Assembly: GCF_020149915.1 (NCBI RefSeq)
Contig: NZ_CP083760.1
Coordinates: 310,001 to 374,000 of the forward strand
Source of the DNA: Candidatus Sulfidibacterium hydrothermale
GTDB lineage: Bacteria > Bacteroidota > Bacteroidia > Bacteroidales > F082
DNA: 64,000 bases
Reading direction: 5' to 3'
The position numbers were made by a program, and so were the translations under genes. Of the stretch, positions 9,088-20,000 are shown piece by piece; position 1 is the stretch's first letter, and the number at the start of each line of letters is the position of its first letter. A model generated the notes under the pieces. It did not search any database. It was not told the origin of the DNA and worked only from the letters and a program-made list of their open reading frames with translations.

Positions 9088-10095
9088 ATGATTTTAGTAA
9101 CCGGCGGAACGGGATTTACAGGAGCCCATTTATTGTATCATTTGCTGCAAAAAGAACCGAGTGTTCGTGCTTTGAAACGGCCTTCGTCTTCTTTGAAAAC
9201 CTGCCGTAAAATCTTTTCATATTATACGGATAAGCCGGATGAATATTTCTCCCGGATTGAATGGGTAGACGGAGATATCCTGGATATTTATTCGCTTTTG
9301 CCGCTTTTGGACGGGGTACAAAAGGTTTTTCATACCGCAGCGCTTGTTTCATTCGATCCGGGCGATAAAGACCGGATTATGGAAACCAATGTTGCCGGAA
9401 CAGCGAATGTGGTGAATGCCTGTCTTGAGAAAAAAGTGGAAAAACTGGCTTATGTCAGCTCAATTGCTGCACTGGGCAGAGAAGGAAATGAAAAGCTGGT
9501 TACCGAAGAAAGTGAATGGAAACCATCGAAAAACAGCTCTCCGTATTCGCAAAGCAAATACGAAGCCGAACGGGAAGTCTGGCGGGGAATGGCCGAAGGG
9601 TTAAAGGCGGTGATTGTCAATCCGTCGGTTATACTCGGGCCGGGCGATTTTTCAAAAGGCAGCCTTAAAATGTTTCAAACGGTTTATCAGGGATTGAAAT
9701 TTTACACCCGTGGCGTAAATGGCTATGTGGATGTAAATGATGTGGCGAAAGCCTTAATCTGGCTTATGGAAAGTGAAATTTCAGAAGAGCGCTTTATTTT
9801 AAACAGCGAAAATGTAAGCTACCAGAAACTTTTCCAGATGATGGCCTCTGCTTTGGGGGTTTCTCCGCCAAAGCAAAAAGCCGGAAAGGTAATCAGTGCG
9901 CTGAGCTGGCGGCTTTTTAAAATACAAGCTTTATTTACCGGAAAAAAACCGCTGGTAACCCGGCAAACGGCGCGTACGGCTAATAGTGTTTTTCGTTACA
10001 GTAATGAAAAATTTATCGGGGTAAGCGGATTTTCTTTTACTCCGGTGAAAACAACCATCGAAAAAACAGCTCAGATTTTTTTATCCGAAGTCTGA
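9088..10095 (+). CDS. NAD(P)-dependent epimerase/dehydratase (extended SDR)
   Basis: A 335-residue extended short-chain dehydrogenase. The N-terminal dinucleotide motif is TGGTGFTGAH (residues 5-14). The catalytic pair is YSQSKYEAE (YxxxK), with the preceding Ser in the VSSIAALG strand. The segment NPSVILGPGD is typical of the dihydroflavonol-reductase-like and nucleotide-sugar-epimerase subgroup. Homologues act on nucleotide sugars, sterols or aldehydes, and the substrate cannot be fixed here. It lies 25 bp after the M1 peptidase and is probably read through from it. It converges with ispG. Confidence 0.88.
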   Translation: MILVTGGTGFTGAHLLYHLLQKEPSVRALKRPSSSLKTCRKIFSYYTDKPDEYFSRIEWVDGDILDIYSLLPLLDGVQKVFHTAALVSFDPGDKDRIMETNVAGTANVVNACLEKKVEKLAYVSSIAALGREGNEKLVTEESEWKPSKNSSPYSQSKYEAEREVWRGMAEGLKAVIVNPSVILGPGDFSKGSLKMFQTVYQGLKFYTRGVNGYVDVNDVAKALIWLMESEISEERFILNSENVSYQKLFQMMASALGVSPPKQKAGKVISALSWRLFKIQALFTGKKPLVTRQTARTANSVFRYSNEKFIGVSGFSFTPVKTTIEKTAQIFLSEV

Positions 10096-10127
10096 ACAAC
10101 TTTTTCTCCGGGTAAAGGATAAAAAAT

Positions 10128-11588
10128 TCAGCCTTCGTTTTCTGGAACGGAATTCGGGTTCAGAATCAATTCTTCCAGTTTATTCAATGCTTCGTCAGGC
10201 GAAAGATACTTAAAAATAATTTTGTTCTTTTTGTACAAATTCACTTTTCCTTTTCCTGTTCCGACATAGCCGTAATCGGCTCCGGCCATTTCTCCCGGTC
10301 CGTTAACAAAACATCCCATGATGGCTATTTTTAGTCCTTTTAAATGTCCCAGCCTTTTTTGAACCCGTTGTAGTTCTTTTTCAATATCAAATTGAGTTCT
10401 TCCGCAGGAAGGACAAGCAATAAATTCTGCTTGCGAAAACCGTAATCCGGCAGCCTGTAAAATTTGAAAAGCAAGTGTGGTATCCGATTCCTCCGTGTTG
10501 TTTTTACGATGCAGAATAAGCAATCCGTCCGGTTTTTCCTGTTCCCATGTCCGGAAAAAGTCCACGGGCGCACGGAACAGGATTTCATCCATTTGTAAAT
10601 CCGGATAGGAGAGAAGACAGACTTTTTTTTCGGCATCCGGTGTTTCGTTTTCTTTTATCCAAACCACGAACGGCCGTAAATGATTTTCAATTTCGCCATA
10701 TCGTATTTGTTGTATCGTATTGCCCGGAAATACAAAATGGCGGGGATAAGTACGAATGATTTTGCGGGCTACCGGGATTTCTTTTTCTGGGGCTTCGGTA
10801 AGCGAAACACGCAGCGTATCACCAATTCCTTCCGATAACAGTGTTCCGATACCCATAATGGATTTTATCCGGCCTTCAGTGCCGCTTCCGGCTTCGGTTA
10901 CGCCCAAATGAATCGGATAATTCCATCCGTGTTGCTTCATTTTTTCAACCAGTAACCGGTTGGCTTTAATCATCACCGGAACCGAGCTGGCTTTTAAAGA
11001 AAGGGTCAGGTTGTGAAAATCATTTTCGCGGCAAATTTGAATGAATTCCAGTGCCGAAGAAACCATCCCCTCGGGTGTGTTTCCGTATCGATATAAAATT
11101 CTGTCGGATAAAGAACCATGATTGATTCCGATTCGGATTGTTGTGTGGTTTTTTTCACAGATGTTGAACAGCGGTTTCAGGTTGGCTGCGGTATTCCGTA
11201 ATTCCTGATGATATTCTTCTTCCGAATATTTTTTGTTTTTGTGATGAGAGCCGGTAAAATTACCCGGGTTAATCCGTATTTTATCCACAATGCCGGCGGC
11301 GATTTCTGCTGTTTTGGGTTGAAAGTGGATATCCGCGATAAGCGGAATATCCACTCCTTTTTGCCGCAGCAGATTACGGATATTTTTCAGGTTTTCAGCT
11401 TCCTTAACGTCAGCGGCAGCTATTCGTACCAACTCGCAACCGGCTTTTGCCAACCGGATAATTTGATTGACCGTTGCCTCGGTATCCTGTGTGGGAGTGT
11501 TGGTCATGCTTTGGATACGAACCGGTTGGTTGCCGCCAAGTGGTAAATTGCCTACGGTTATTTCGTTGCTGATAAAATGCTGATTCAT
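10128..11588 (-). CDS. ispG: 4-hydroxy-3-methylbut-2-enyl diphosphate synthase (IspG/GcpE)
   Basis: Radical-type [4Fe-4S] enzyme of the MEP isoprenoid pathway that converts MEcPP to HMBPP. The 486-residue form starts at the ATG at 11588. This start is supported by a TATCTTTG box just upstream, which would put the transcription start inside the longer in-frame extension to 11675. The N-terminal TIM barrel carries VRIQSMTNTPTQDTEAT and DIHFQPKTA. The C-terminal cluster domain has ACPSCGRTQFD and GCFVNGPGEMAGADYG, which supply the three Cys and one Glu ligands. Between the barrel and the cluster domain lie about 110 residues absent from E. coli-type IspG. They correspond to the extra domain of plant and Bacteroidota three-domain IspG but look shorter than usual. 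Confidence 0.95.
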   Translation of the reverse strand: MNQHFISNEITVGNLPLGGNQPVRIQSMTNTPTQDTEATVNQIIRLAKAGCELVRIAAADVKEAENLKNIRNLLRQKGVDIPLIADIHFQPKTAEIAAGIVDKIRINPGNFTGSHHKNKKYSEEEYHQELRNTAANLKPLFNICEKNHTTIRIGINHGSLSDRILYRYGNTPEGMVSSALEFIQICRENDFHNLTLSLKASSVPVMIKANRLLVEKMKQHGWNYPIHLGVTEAGSGTEGRIKSIMGIGTLLSEGIGDTLRVSLTEAPEKEIPVARKIIRTYPRHFVFPGNTIQQIRYGEIENHLRPFVVWIKENETPDAEKKVCLLSYPDLQMDEILFRAPVDFFRTWEQEKPDGLLILHRKNNTEESDTTLAFQILQAAGLRFSQAEFIACPSCGRTQFDIEKELQRVQKRLGHLKGLKIAIMGCFVNGPGEMAGADYGYVGTGKGKVNLYKKNKIIFKYLSPDEALNKLEELILNPNSVPENEG

Positions 11589-11605
11589 GGTTCTTTTTTC
11601 CGATG

Positions 11606-11613
11606 CAAAGATA
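11606..11613 (-). promoter_or_regulatory. Candidate -7 box for ispG
   Basis: TATCTTTG on the minus strand matches TAnnTTTG. The start of transcription would be near 11599, 11 nt before the ispG ATG. No good -33 element is seen at the right distance. Confidence 0.4.
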
Positions 11614-11682
11614 CGGGAAAGCGGATACTTTTTTTGCGGATTTTTTTCCGGTCGCGGAAGCATAATGCTAACCAAAATTCTG

Positions 11683-11690
11683 TACTTTTG
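11683..11690 (+). promoter_or_regulatory. Candidate -7 box for ridA
   Basis: TACTTTTG matches TAnnTTTG. The start would be near 11697, about 50 nt before ridA. The -33 position is weak. Confidence 0.4.
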
Positions 11691-11747
11691 AAAAGAACGA
11701 AACAGAGAAATCCCTGAAAATTTTGTAAACCAAATTTTAAATACCGT

Positions 11748-12128
11748 ATGAAAAAGATTATTCAGACTTCAAATGCTCCGGCGGCCATTGGTCCGTATAG
11801 CCAGGCTGTTGAAATGAACGGAATGTTATTTATTTCGGGACAAGTTCCTATTGACCCAGAGACCGGAAAAGTGGTGGAAGGTGATATTACCAAACAAACC
11901 GAACAGGTAATGAAAAATATTGGTGCCATTTTACAGGCAGCCGGATACCAGTTTTCTGATGTGGTGAAATCAACTTGCTTGTTGAGTGATATGGCTCATT
12001 TTGGAGAGATGAACGCGGTTTATTCGCGTTATTACGCTGAAAATCCGCCGGCGCGGGCGGCTTTTGCTGTTAAGGAATTGCCGCTTGGTGTGCTGATTGA
12101 GATAGAGACAATAGCGATGAAAAAATAA
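11748..12128 (+). CDS. ridA: RidA family enamine/imine deaminase
   Basis: A 126-residue protein of the YjgF/YER057c/UK114 family. RidA hydrolyses reactive 2-aminoacrylate and related imines made by PLP enzymes. Visible are the N-terminal NAPAAIGPYSQAVEMNGMLFISGQ signature split across residues 9-32, the central TEQVMKNI helix, and the C-terminal PARAAFAVKELPLGVLIEIE motif with the active-site Arg. Length is normal. The GH35 gene starts 11 bp downstream on the same strand and may be co-transcribed although unrelated in function. Confidence 0.95.
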   Translation: MKKIIQTSNAPAAIGPYSQAVEMNGMLFISGQVPIDPETGKVVEGDITKQTEQVMKNIGAILQAAGYQFSDVVKSTCLLSDMAHFGEMNAVYSRYYAENPPARAAFAVKELPLGVLIEIETIAMKK

Positions 12129-12139
12129 ATCACAAAAGC

Positions 12140-13981
12140 ATGAGAATACCGGCTCGCTTTTTTGTCTTGGGAGGCTTTTTGTTTTTACTTCTGGCTTTCC
12201 CTTTTGGGGGATATTCGCAGACGTTTTCATCCGGTCAGCCGGTTTTGCACACTTTTCAGATCGATTCGTCTCAATTTTTATTGGATGGGAAACCCTTCGA
12301 AATCATTGCCGGCGAGATGCATTATGCCCGTATTCCGGCCTGTTATTGGAAGCAACGGATTGAAATGGCCAAAGCCATGGGGTGTAATGCGATTTCTACT
12401 TATGTGTTTTGGAATTATCATGAGCAACAACCCGGTCATTTTGATTTTAAAACCGGAAACCGGGATCTTGCGCATTTCATTCAGTTGGTGCAGGATGCCG
12501 GCATGTGGCTGTTGATCAGGCCGGGTCCGTATGTTTGTGCCGAATGGGATTTCGGCGGGCTTCCGCCGTACCTGCTCAGTATTCCCGATATTAAACTGCG
12601 ATGTTCAGATGCGCGGTACATGCAGGCGGTAAAAAAATATATTGATACCTTGGCAAATGTCCTGAGGCCTTATCAAATTACCCGTGGAGGCCCCATTATT
12701 TTATTACAAATAGAAAATGAATATGGCAGCTACGGTAACGACCGGTCGTATTTGAAAACATTGGAAAAACTCTGGCGAAAGAATGGAATCAACATTCCTT
12801 TTTATACAGCCGACGGTGGAACGCCGTATATGTTAGAAGCCGGTTCGTTACCCGGATGTGCCGTCGGGTTAGATCCGGGCGGTTATGAAAAAGCCATTCG
12901 CCTGGCGCAGAAAATAAATCCCGGCGTTCCGGTTTTTAGCAGTGAAACCTATACCGGCTGGCTGACGCATTGGCGGGAAAAATGGGCCAAAGCCGATACT
13001 GCTGATCTGTATAAAGAAGTCCGTTTTTTATTGGAACATCATCGTTCGCTAAGCTTTTATGTGGTTCATGGCGGAACAAATTTTGGCTTTACGGCCGGTG
13101 CAAATGCCAGCGGTCAGCGTTTTCAGCCGGATGTAACCAGTTACGATTATGCTGCCCCGATTACTGAAACCGGAAGACCGACTGCCGAATTTTTCCGGTT
13201 ACGACAACTGATTCATCAATATCATCCTGAAACGAAACTTCTGCCGGTTCCTGCGGCGCCTCCGCTGATTTCCATTCCGGAAGTGGAAATGAAAGTTTTT
13301 TCTTCCGTATGGGCAAATCTTCCAAAACCGGTTCATTCGGTTCAGCCGCGTCCTTTTGAATATTACGGGCAATATCATGGTTATATGATGTATCAGACGC
13401 GTCTGATTGGTCGCAAAAGCGGGAAACTGGTGCTGACTCAATTGCACGATTATGCTACCGTTTTTCTCAACGGAAAATATATCGGCTCAATTGACCGGAC
13501 CAAAGGACAAAATTCTATTGTTCTTCCGAAAACGAAAGCGCGTGTTCCGCTTTTGCAAATTTTAATCGAAGCCATGGGGCATGTAAATTACGGGTCGCAG
13601 CTGATTGACCGGAAAGGAATTACCGAAAGAGCTACACTCAACGGTATGACTTTAATGAACTGGGAGGTTTATGGTTTGCCTTTTGGTGCATCGTACCTCA
13701 AACATTTGATTCCGGACCATGACGTTTCCCGTCCGGGTGTTTTCTTCCGGGGCACGTTTCAACTCGATAAAACAGGCGATACTTATTTTGACCTTTCCCG
13801 TTATCAAAAAGGGCTGGTTTGGGTAAACGGACATTTGCTCGGGCGCTATTGGAATGTTGGTCCACAGCATAGCCTCTATTGTCCGGCTTCTTTTTTGAAA
13901 AAAGGCCGGAATGAAATTCTGATTTTCGATTTACACCAAATCCATCCCATGCCGGTAAAAGGCATTCGAAAATTGCTTTAA
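12140..13981 (+). CDS. Exported GH35 beta-galactosidase
   Basis: A 613-residue glycoside hydrolase expected in the periplasm or at the surface. An N-terminal hydrophobic signal peptide ends near GYSQ at residue 27. The TIM barrel carries the GH35 signature GPYVCAEWDFGGLP, the acid/base Glu194 in QIENEYGSYG and the nucleophile Glu269 in SSETYTGWLTHW. C-terminal beta-sandwich domains include GLVWVNGHLLGRYW, common in GH35 lectin-like folds. It releases terminal beta-galactose from oligosaccharides. In this window it fits with galM, galK and the sugar symporters. It converges with the 2208-residue gene, with 28 bp between the stops. Confidence 0.94.
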   Translation: MRIPARFFVLGGFLFLLLAFPFGGYSQTFSSGQPVLHTFQIDSSQFLLDGKPFEIIAGEMHYARIPACYWKQRIEMAKAMGCNAISTYVFWNYHEQQPGHFDFKTGNRDLAHFIQLVQDAGMWLLIRPGPYVCAEWDFGGLPPYLLSIPDIKLRCSDARYMQAVKKYIDTLANVLRPYQITRGGPIILLQIENEYGSYGNDRSYLKTLEKLWRKNGINIPFYTADGGTPYMLEAGSLPGCAVGLDPGGYEKAIRLAQKINPGVPVFSSETYTGWLTHWREKWAKADTADLYKEVRFLLEHHRSLSFYVVHGGTNFGFTAGANASGQRFQPDVTSYDYAAPITETGRPTAEFFRLRQLIHQYHPETKLLPVPAAPPLISIPEVEMKVFSSVWANLPKPVHSVQPRPFEYYGQYHGYMMYQTRLIGRKSGKLVLTQLHDYATVFLNGKYIGSIDRTKGQNSIVLPKTKARVPLLQILIEAMGHVNYGSQLIDRKGITERATLNGMTLMNWEVYGLPFGASYLKHLIPDHDVSRPGVFFRGTFQLDKTGDTYFDLSRYQKGLVWVNGHLLGRYWNVGPQHSLYCPASFLKKGRNEILIFDLHQIHPMPVKGIRKLL

Positions 13982-14009
13982 ACCGGCTTGGGAGGCCTGG
14001 AAACAGCTT

Positions 14010-17000
14010 TTATTGCTTCTTCTTTTGGTCTAAGATGGTAATGGCTGCCTGTTTGGCCGCTGCCAGTGTTTCGCGATCTACTTTATGCATAACTTGTCCT
14101 TTGGTCAGATCATCATTGATAATATGATGTTTGAGCAAAAGCAGCTGGACAATAATGTTGTTCAGTTGTGTTTCGCGGTTGTACTGATCGGCGACATAAA
14201 TTTTATCCGCCTCTGATACAAAACTGGCCATCAGATTTTCCATCTGGGGCAAATGCAGCAGCTGTTTATAGGTTTCGCTCATGGCTGAGATCTCACGGTT
14301 CATGTTGGGTGTAACCAGCAACGGTTGAAATTCATGATTTTCATCCAGTCTTGATTTCAGATTGGATAAATCAATCTTTTCATCCGGACGATCGATGCGT
14401 ACGAGCTGGGCTTTTCGCATTTGTTCCATTTGCCACAGCCAGAAATTGTACCGGTTGATTTCGGCATTTTGTTCGATGTCGGGCAAAACGGTTTTGTAAG
14501 CCGCTGTTACTTTTTGTTTTACCCGGTTTTTATTTTCGTTGATGTCCGGACGTTTGTTGCGGACTTCACGAATCAGGCGCCGCATATCTTCGGCTGCGAT
14601 TTGCGGACCGGTAATTTCTTTTCCTTTTCGCCCGATATCGGTGGATAAGATACCGAGTTGTACTTTCTTTCCTTCTCCGGCTTTGAGTGCTTCGATCAGG
14701 TGTTTTTTGCTCTCAAATTCGCCTTCTTCATCCACAAACGGCTGTCCGGCCGGGGTGCTGGCCAGTGAGTCGAACAGGGTGTTGAAAAGGTTCCGGTCGA
14801 TAATTTGTTGTTTCTCTTCCCCGTCGGCATTCCGGATGGTGGCTACAAAACGGTTTTTGATAATATCGAAATCAACCCGGGAAATTGTCCACTCAATGTC
14901 TCCTTCACAGAATCTTTTTTCACTGAATATTTTATTGACAATTTCTTCCAGATTAATCTGGTCGATCATTTTATAAGAAGAGCACAAATAATAACGTCCT
15001 GAAAAGTCATCGTATTCCCAATCCAGCACATCATCGATGTAAGCGCCGTGGCGGTCCATTACCTCCACGATGTTTTTATCGCTGGTGTAGCGCAAAAGGG
15101 TACGCTGGAAGTGCGGGTTATCGCCCGAAGTGGCTTTTTCTTTCCGTTCGCCGTGTGAGTTGCGGTAAAGAATAAAGTTTTCCGGATTTTCGTAACGGGT
15201 AATTCCGGCTTCTTCGCGGGCAAAGTTACTGGCGGTAAGCATGATGTCAATTTTGTACGGCATGCTCACATCGCATAATCCACTGATGGTACTTCGTGAA
15301 TTGAGGTCTTCCACATTGGAGTCGGAAGCACTTTCAAACAGGGTGTAATAGTATTTGATGTAATCCGGATCGAAGTCGGTAACACGGCTAAAGTCGCCTT
15401 CTTCGGTTCCGATACCATACAGGTTCCCCTCTTTATCCGGGAACAGATGCAGCATATCCCCAGCAATCATTTTCAGCGAACGAACGCCGGTGAGGTTATT
15501 TTGCATCCATTTCAGCATCATGGCAGCCAGCATTTCCGATTTTCCCACACCACTGTCGCCGCTGATCTGAACGACAAATACTGCGCCGTCTTCTTCTTCT
15601 ACGGCAAACATGGAACCATGAATGGGAATGCCGCCCATCTCTTTGATTTTCTCGTTCAAAACCGTCAGGCGGGGCTTTTTGATGTTCCCGAAATAATCCA
15701 CTTCTTTACGCAGCGGCGAAACAATGGCTTTAATGTTTCCGCGCGGACCGGGAATATCAAAGTAACCGATCTGCGGGAAAGAAATCAGTTTCTCGGGAAA
15801 ACCGTAAAAGCAAATGGTATCCGGAACAAATTGCTGAATTTGATCAAGCGTTACTTCCTGTTTTTGCAGCAGGCGGAAGTTGTCTGCCAGATATTTCATG
15901 TAGGATTTATGGAAAACAAAAAGTTCATTGACCAGTCCGCCGTTGAAGATCTTACACCGGTAATCGCCGGCATCCATATTTCCGATAAATTGCTGAATAC
16001 GGTTCAGGAAGAAAGCCGGCATAGGCCGGGTGTCCAGCACTTTAATGTATTCATTGGAATTTTTTTGCGCCAGCGCAGCAATTTTTTCCGGTTTGTTTTT
16101 TTCGCCGTGCAACCGGTCGAGCCGGTGGTATGGGAATCCGCGTTTTTTGGCATCGGTAACAATGCGGGTATGGGTTTGTACATTTTGTTCCGTTCCGATA
16201 ACTCCGCATTGCGATAACATTTGTGGTATCCAGGTCAGCGTTTTCTTTTTGCTTTTTACCAATACATGTTCTTGAATGTCAAAGTGTTCAAAAACACTAA
16301 TGCCGTGCTGGGCCATTTCGTTAATGGCCGAGTTTTGTTTCAGGTAAACGGCTTCCGAAAGGCGCATAACGGTATGAACGTACGGATAGTAATGTTCGTT
16401 GGCTTTGGTGTTGTTGATCAGCTGGATGAGGAACAGGACAAACCAACGGGTTTCCTGATGGAGTTTTTCCGCCGGAATTTTTTTATCGGCCAGTTCGGCT
16501 ACCTGATTCCACAGCAGATTCCATTGTCCGGGAAGGGTTTCGTATAAAAACTTATCAATTAAAGCCTGTTCATCACGATCGTCAATTTCGTGGAGTTTTT
16601 GGTTAAAATGACGGAAAGTATCCGCCAGATTTTCTTTAAACCGGCTTTTTTCTTTTAACAGATAAAGATAAGCAATACGCTGTCCGGCCGTGAGATCGGT
16701 ATCATAAACCCGGTTCCGGATACGTTGGTTGATATCGCCAAAGAGTTTTTTCCCGGTTTCCAGATTTTCTTTTTCCAGCAATTGATAAATATCCTCGCCA
16801 AAATCTTTCAACGTATGATCCAGATCGATTTGTTCCGGATTGATCCCGATGATTTCTTCAAATTTTTCGAGAATGCTGTGTAAAAGCTCCAGCATGGAAG
16901 GTTCTGACGGGTCGTTATCAAACGGAAGATTAAAATGGAGCATCAATTCCTGAATGTATTTTCTGAGCAATTGATTCATCCCTTCCATGCGGGCGATGTC

Positions 17001-20000
17001 AGAAGAGTGGTTTCCGCTGCTGCGGAGAGCAATAATTTTTGTTTTTCCTGAGGAGAAAAGCAAGCGCTCCATTTCGAGCAGAATCTCAGCCATGATCAGC
17101 TCTTCGTCCGGTGCATCCAACACATAATGGTTGGGTTCGTAGTAAAGCTTGTTGGTGATGTATTTCAACAACGTGGCTTTTCCGAAACGGGCCAGTACTT
17201 CGCTAAACGGATAATGTTTTATTGCCGGAATGTTTTTATAAACCTGGGGAAGCAGGTTTTCGTAAACCGACGAGAATGCCTGGCTCTGGATAAACTCCGG
17301 AAGAGATGAACAGCGGCCCAGCGCATCGGTAAATTCGATTACTGCATTTTGCGAATCGTCAATGGCATGAATACCGACGCCGCTTACCGAAGGAGAAGCA
17401 TGATAAAGTGTCCAGCGGTTATCGATCAGCAGGGTTTGAAGCGGCTTTTTATTCAGATCGCGAATCAGATAAAAATCATCCAGAACACGGTCAATAAAAG
17501 CCCGTTCCGACGGCAGCGTAAAAATCTTGTCCAGCAATTCGTCGGTGCTTTTCTCTTTGTTTTCCGGGTTGTTTTTGGCCTGGTAAAATTGTTGCCAGTA
17601 TTTGAGAACGATTTCCAGTGCATTTTTTATCTCTTTCCGGAAAACATCATATGAGGCTGCCGTTCCTTCAAGATACCCGCCCAATGAAAACCGCAGAAAA
17701 CCGGTTTGGTAAGGGATGACTGCAATCCCCCGTTGTTCGGCCAGCTTTTGAGTAAATTTCTCCAGATCCTGATAAGAGAAAAAGTGCTTGAGCTGAATGT
17801 TGAAAAGGAAAGAGCCATCAGAGGCAACTACGCGGGCATATTTTCCGTTTTCGCCGCTGAGCAACTCTGCCGCCGTTTCTTTTCCGATTTTTAACCGTTT
17901 CAGCGATTCGTTGCGGAAGTTTTTGTTTACGCGGAAACTGTTTAGTGTACCGACCAGTTGTTTTTGATAATAAGCAAAGAAAGGTTCGTCTTTGTATTTG
18001 AAATCATCCGGAAGTTCCAGCATGTTCAGTTTGTCGATGGCTACCAGCTCATTAAGCAAAAAGAGATGTAGCGGACTTCCTTCAAAAGAGTTTTTCGGAA
18101 GACCGGCTTTGCTTTTGTCTGCTTTTTGTCCGGTGCATGTTTCCACGATAAACTGCTCAATGATGCGCTTGATCTTATGTCGCGAAGCATTACGCGGCAT
18201 TTTTTCTTCCAGGACATTCTTGATTTTCTTGGCTTGTTGTGCCGTTTCCAGTACGTTTACCAGCATGTACAACGAGTTGGTATTGCCGGTTTCTTTGTTG
18301 TTTTTACGCCGGGCAAAATCAATCACGTCTTTTTTGGCCGGAGTGGCCACAATTGAACCGAGCCGGTCGCCGGTAGCTCCCAGGTTTTTGGTTGTGGAAA
18401 TGGAAGACACCATGTTAAGACGGGCATATTTCTGGTCGAGATTGTCCATAACATACCGCGAAATGGTGCGCCATTTGGGTTCGTTGGGGTCATCGGTTTT
18501 TACGGTGTCGTTGTAGGCTTCATCCAGGAACAGCGTGATTTTGCTGGTGCTGATGAATTTTAAAAACTCCAAAAGCGACGGGTTGTTGAAATCAGAATAA
18601 CCGGACGGGTTGGCCGGATCGTTGATCACAATGGTCAGGTTTTCGCAAAAACGATCCCACAGGTTTCCAGTTTCGTCAAAAATCTGAAACGTGTTTTTCA
18701 TACGTTCCAGACGCAGCGTCAGCCGGTCAAAATCAATACGGCCCTCAGGGGTAATCCCGATTTCCAAATCGAACGGATTGATGTCGAAACGATCGGTGGG
18801 GAACAAATCGAGGTATTCCCAGGAGGAATATTTGTTAAACAGAATGTAAGGTTTCAGCACCTTGTCTTCCTTCCCAAAAAGCACATCACGGATAATCATT
18901 TGGACATCATCCGAAATGGATGTCTTTTTCAGATTGGTGAGGTTGCTGATAAATTCTTTGATAATGTGTTGTTCTGAAGGCGACAGCGCGTTGTATTTTT
19001 CCAGAATTCCTAAATCGATCAGTACATTTTTTAGTCGTCCTTCGTTATCGGCTTCGTTTTCCGCTTTGATCAAATATTGCTTGTACTTTTCAAGAAACAG
19101 GTTGATTCCGAAGTTTTTATGAAAATGATTTTTTAGTGTGCGCTGGTAGCTGTCCGGATAGAGATCCAGAATAACGCGGCAACGTTCCACAATTTCGTTA
19201 CTGATGGGTTTGAGTTTTCTTTGCAGCAGATAATCGCCGTAAGTTTTAATTTGGTTTCTGCCGCCACCTTCCACTACGGTGGCAATGTGGAGTTTTTTGG
19301 TTCCTGAATAGAAATATTTCAGGGTGCGTTCTTCAAAAGCCTCAATAAGTGCTTTGTTCAGTTGTTTTTGTTTTTTACTGTCGGCACACCGGATGATCAT
19401 GTCTAAATAGTTGCTCAGCCGGGTTAGCGCATATTTGTCCTTGATGATCTGCCGCGAAAACTCGTCAAATTTGAATAGCGTCAGATTTTTTTCCGGAGAA
19501 TCGGTTACCCCCAGTTGTTCTTTTTTCAGTTGTTCCAGTTCGGTTTGGTAGGCTGCAATTTTTTCGTCCATCCGCTGTTTGAACTTTTGCAGGTGGGGCA
19601 AGCTGACTTTTTCAAGGATTAACCGCAGGTTCATCTGGCTATTGGCCAATGCCCCCAGCTTTTTGGTGTGTACTTTATCCAGGCTTTGGATGATTTTGTT
19701 GTGAAAGCTGTACACCAGGCTGATGTTGGTACGGATAGCCATGGGAGAGTTGTCCACAAAAATCATCCGGCTCAAAAACGGGAACCATTTGGTGTCGTGA
19801 AATGGATTGTGTGTCAGTGATTTTACTTTAACAGCAAAAACAGCCGTGTTATTTTCCTGTAGCTTCTCAAAAAGTTGTTCGTCATTCTTATATTCTACTA
19901 CAACTACTTGCGAAGGGTGAAACATTTCTTCGCGCAGCAGTTGAACAACAGTATCAGGACTTCCGCTCACCGCCGTTACCAGCAATCCGTTCAGGCCTTT

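Noticed and set aside
15447-16217. 256-codon open frame on the plus strand
   Set aside because: It lies wholly opposite the 2208-residue gene, has no recognisable domain and reads like a shadow frame.
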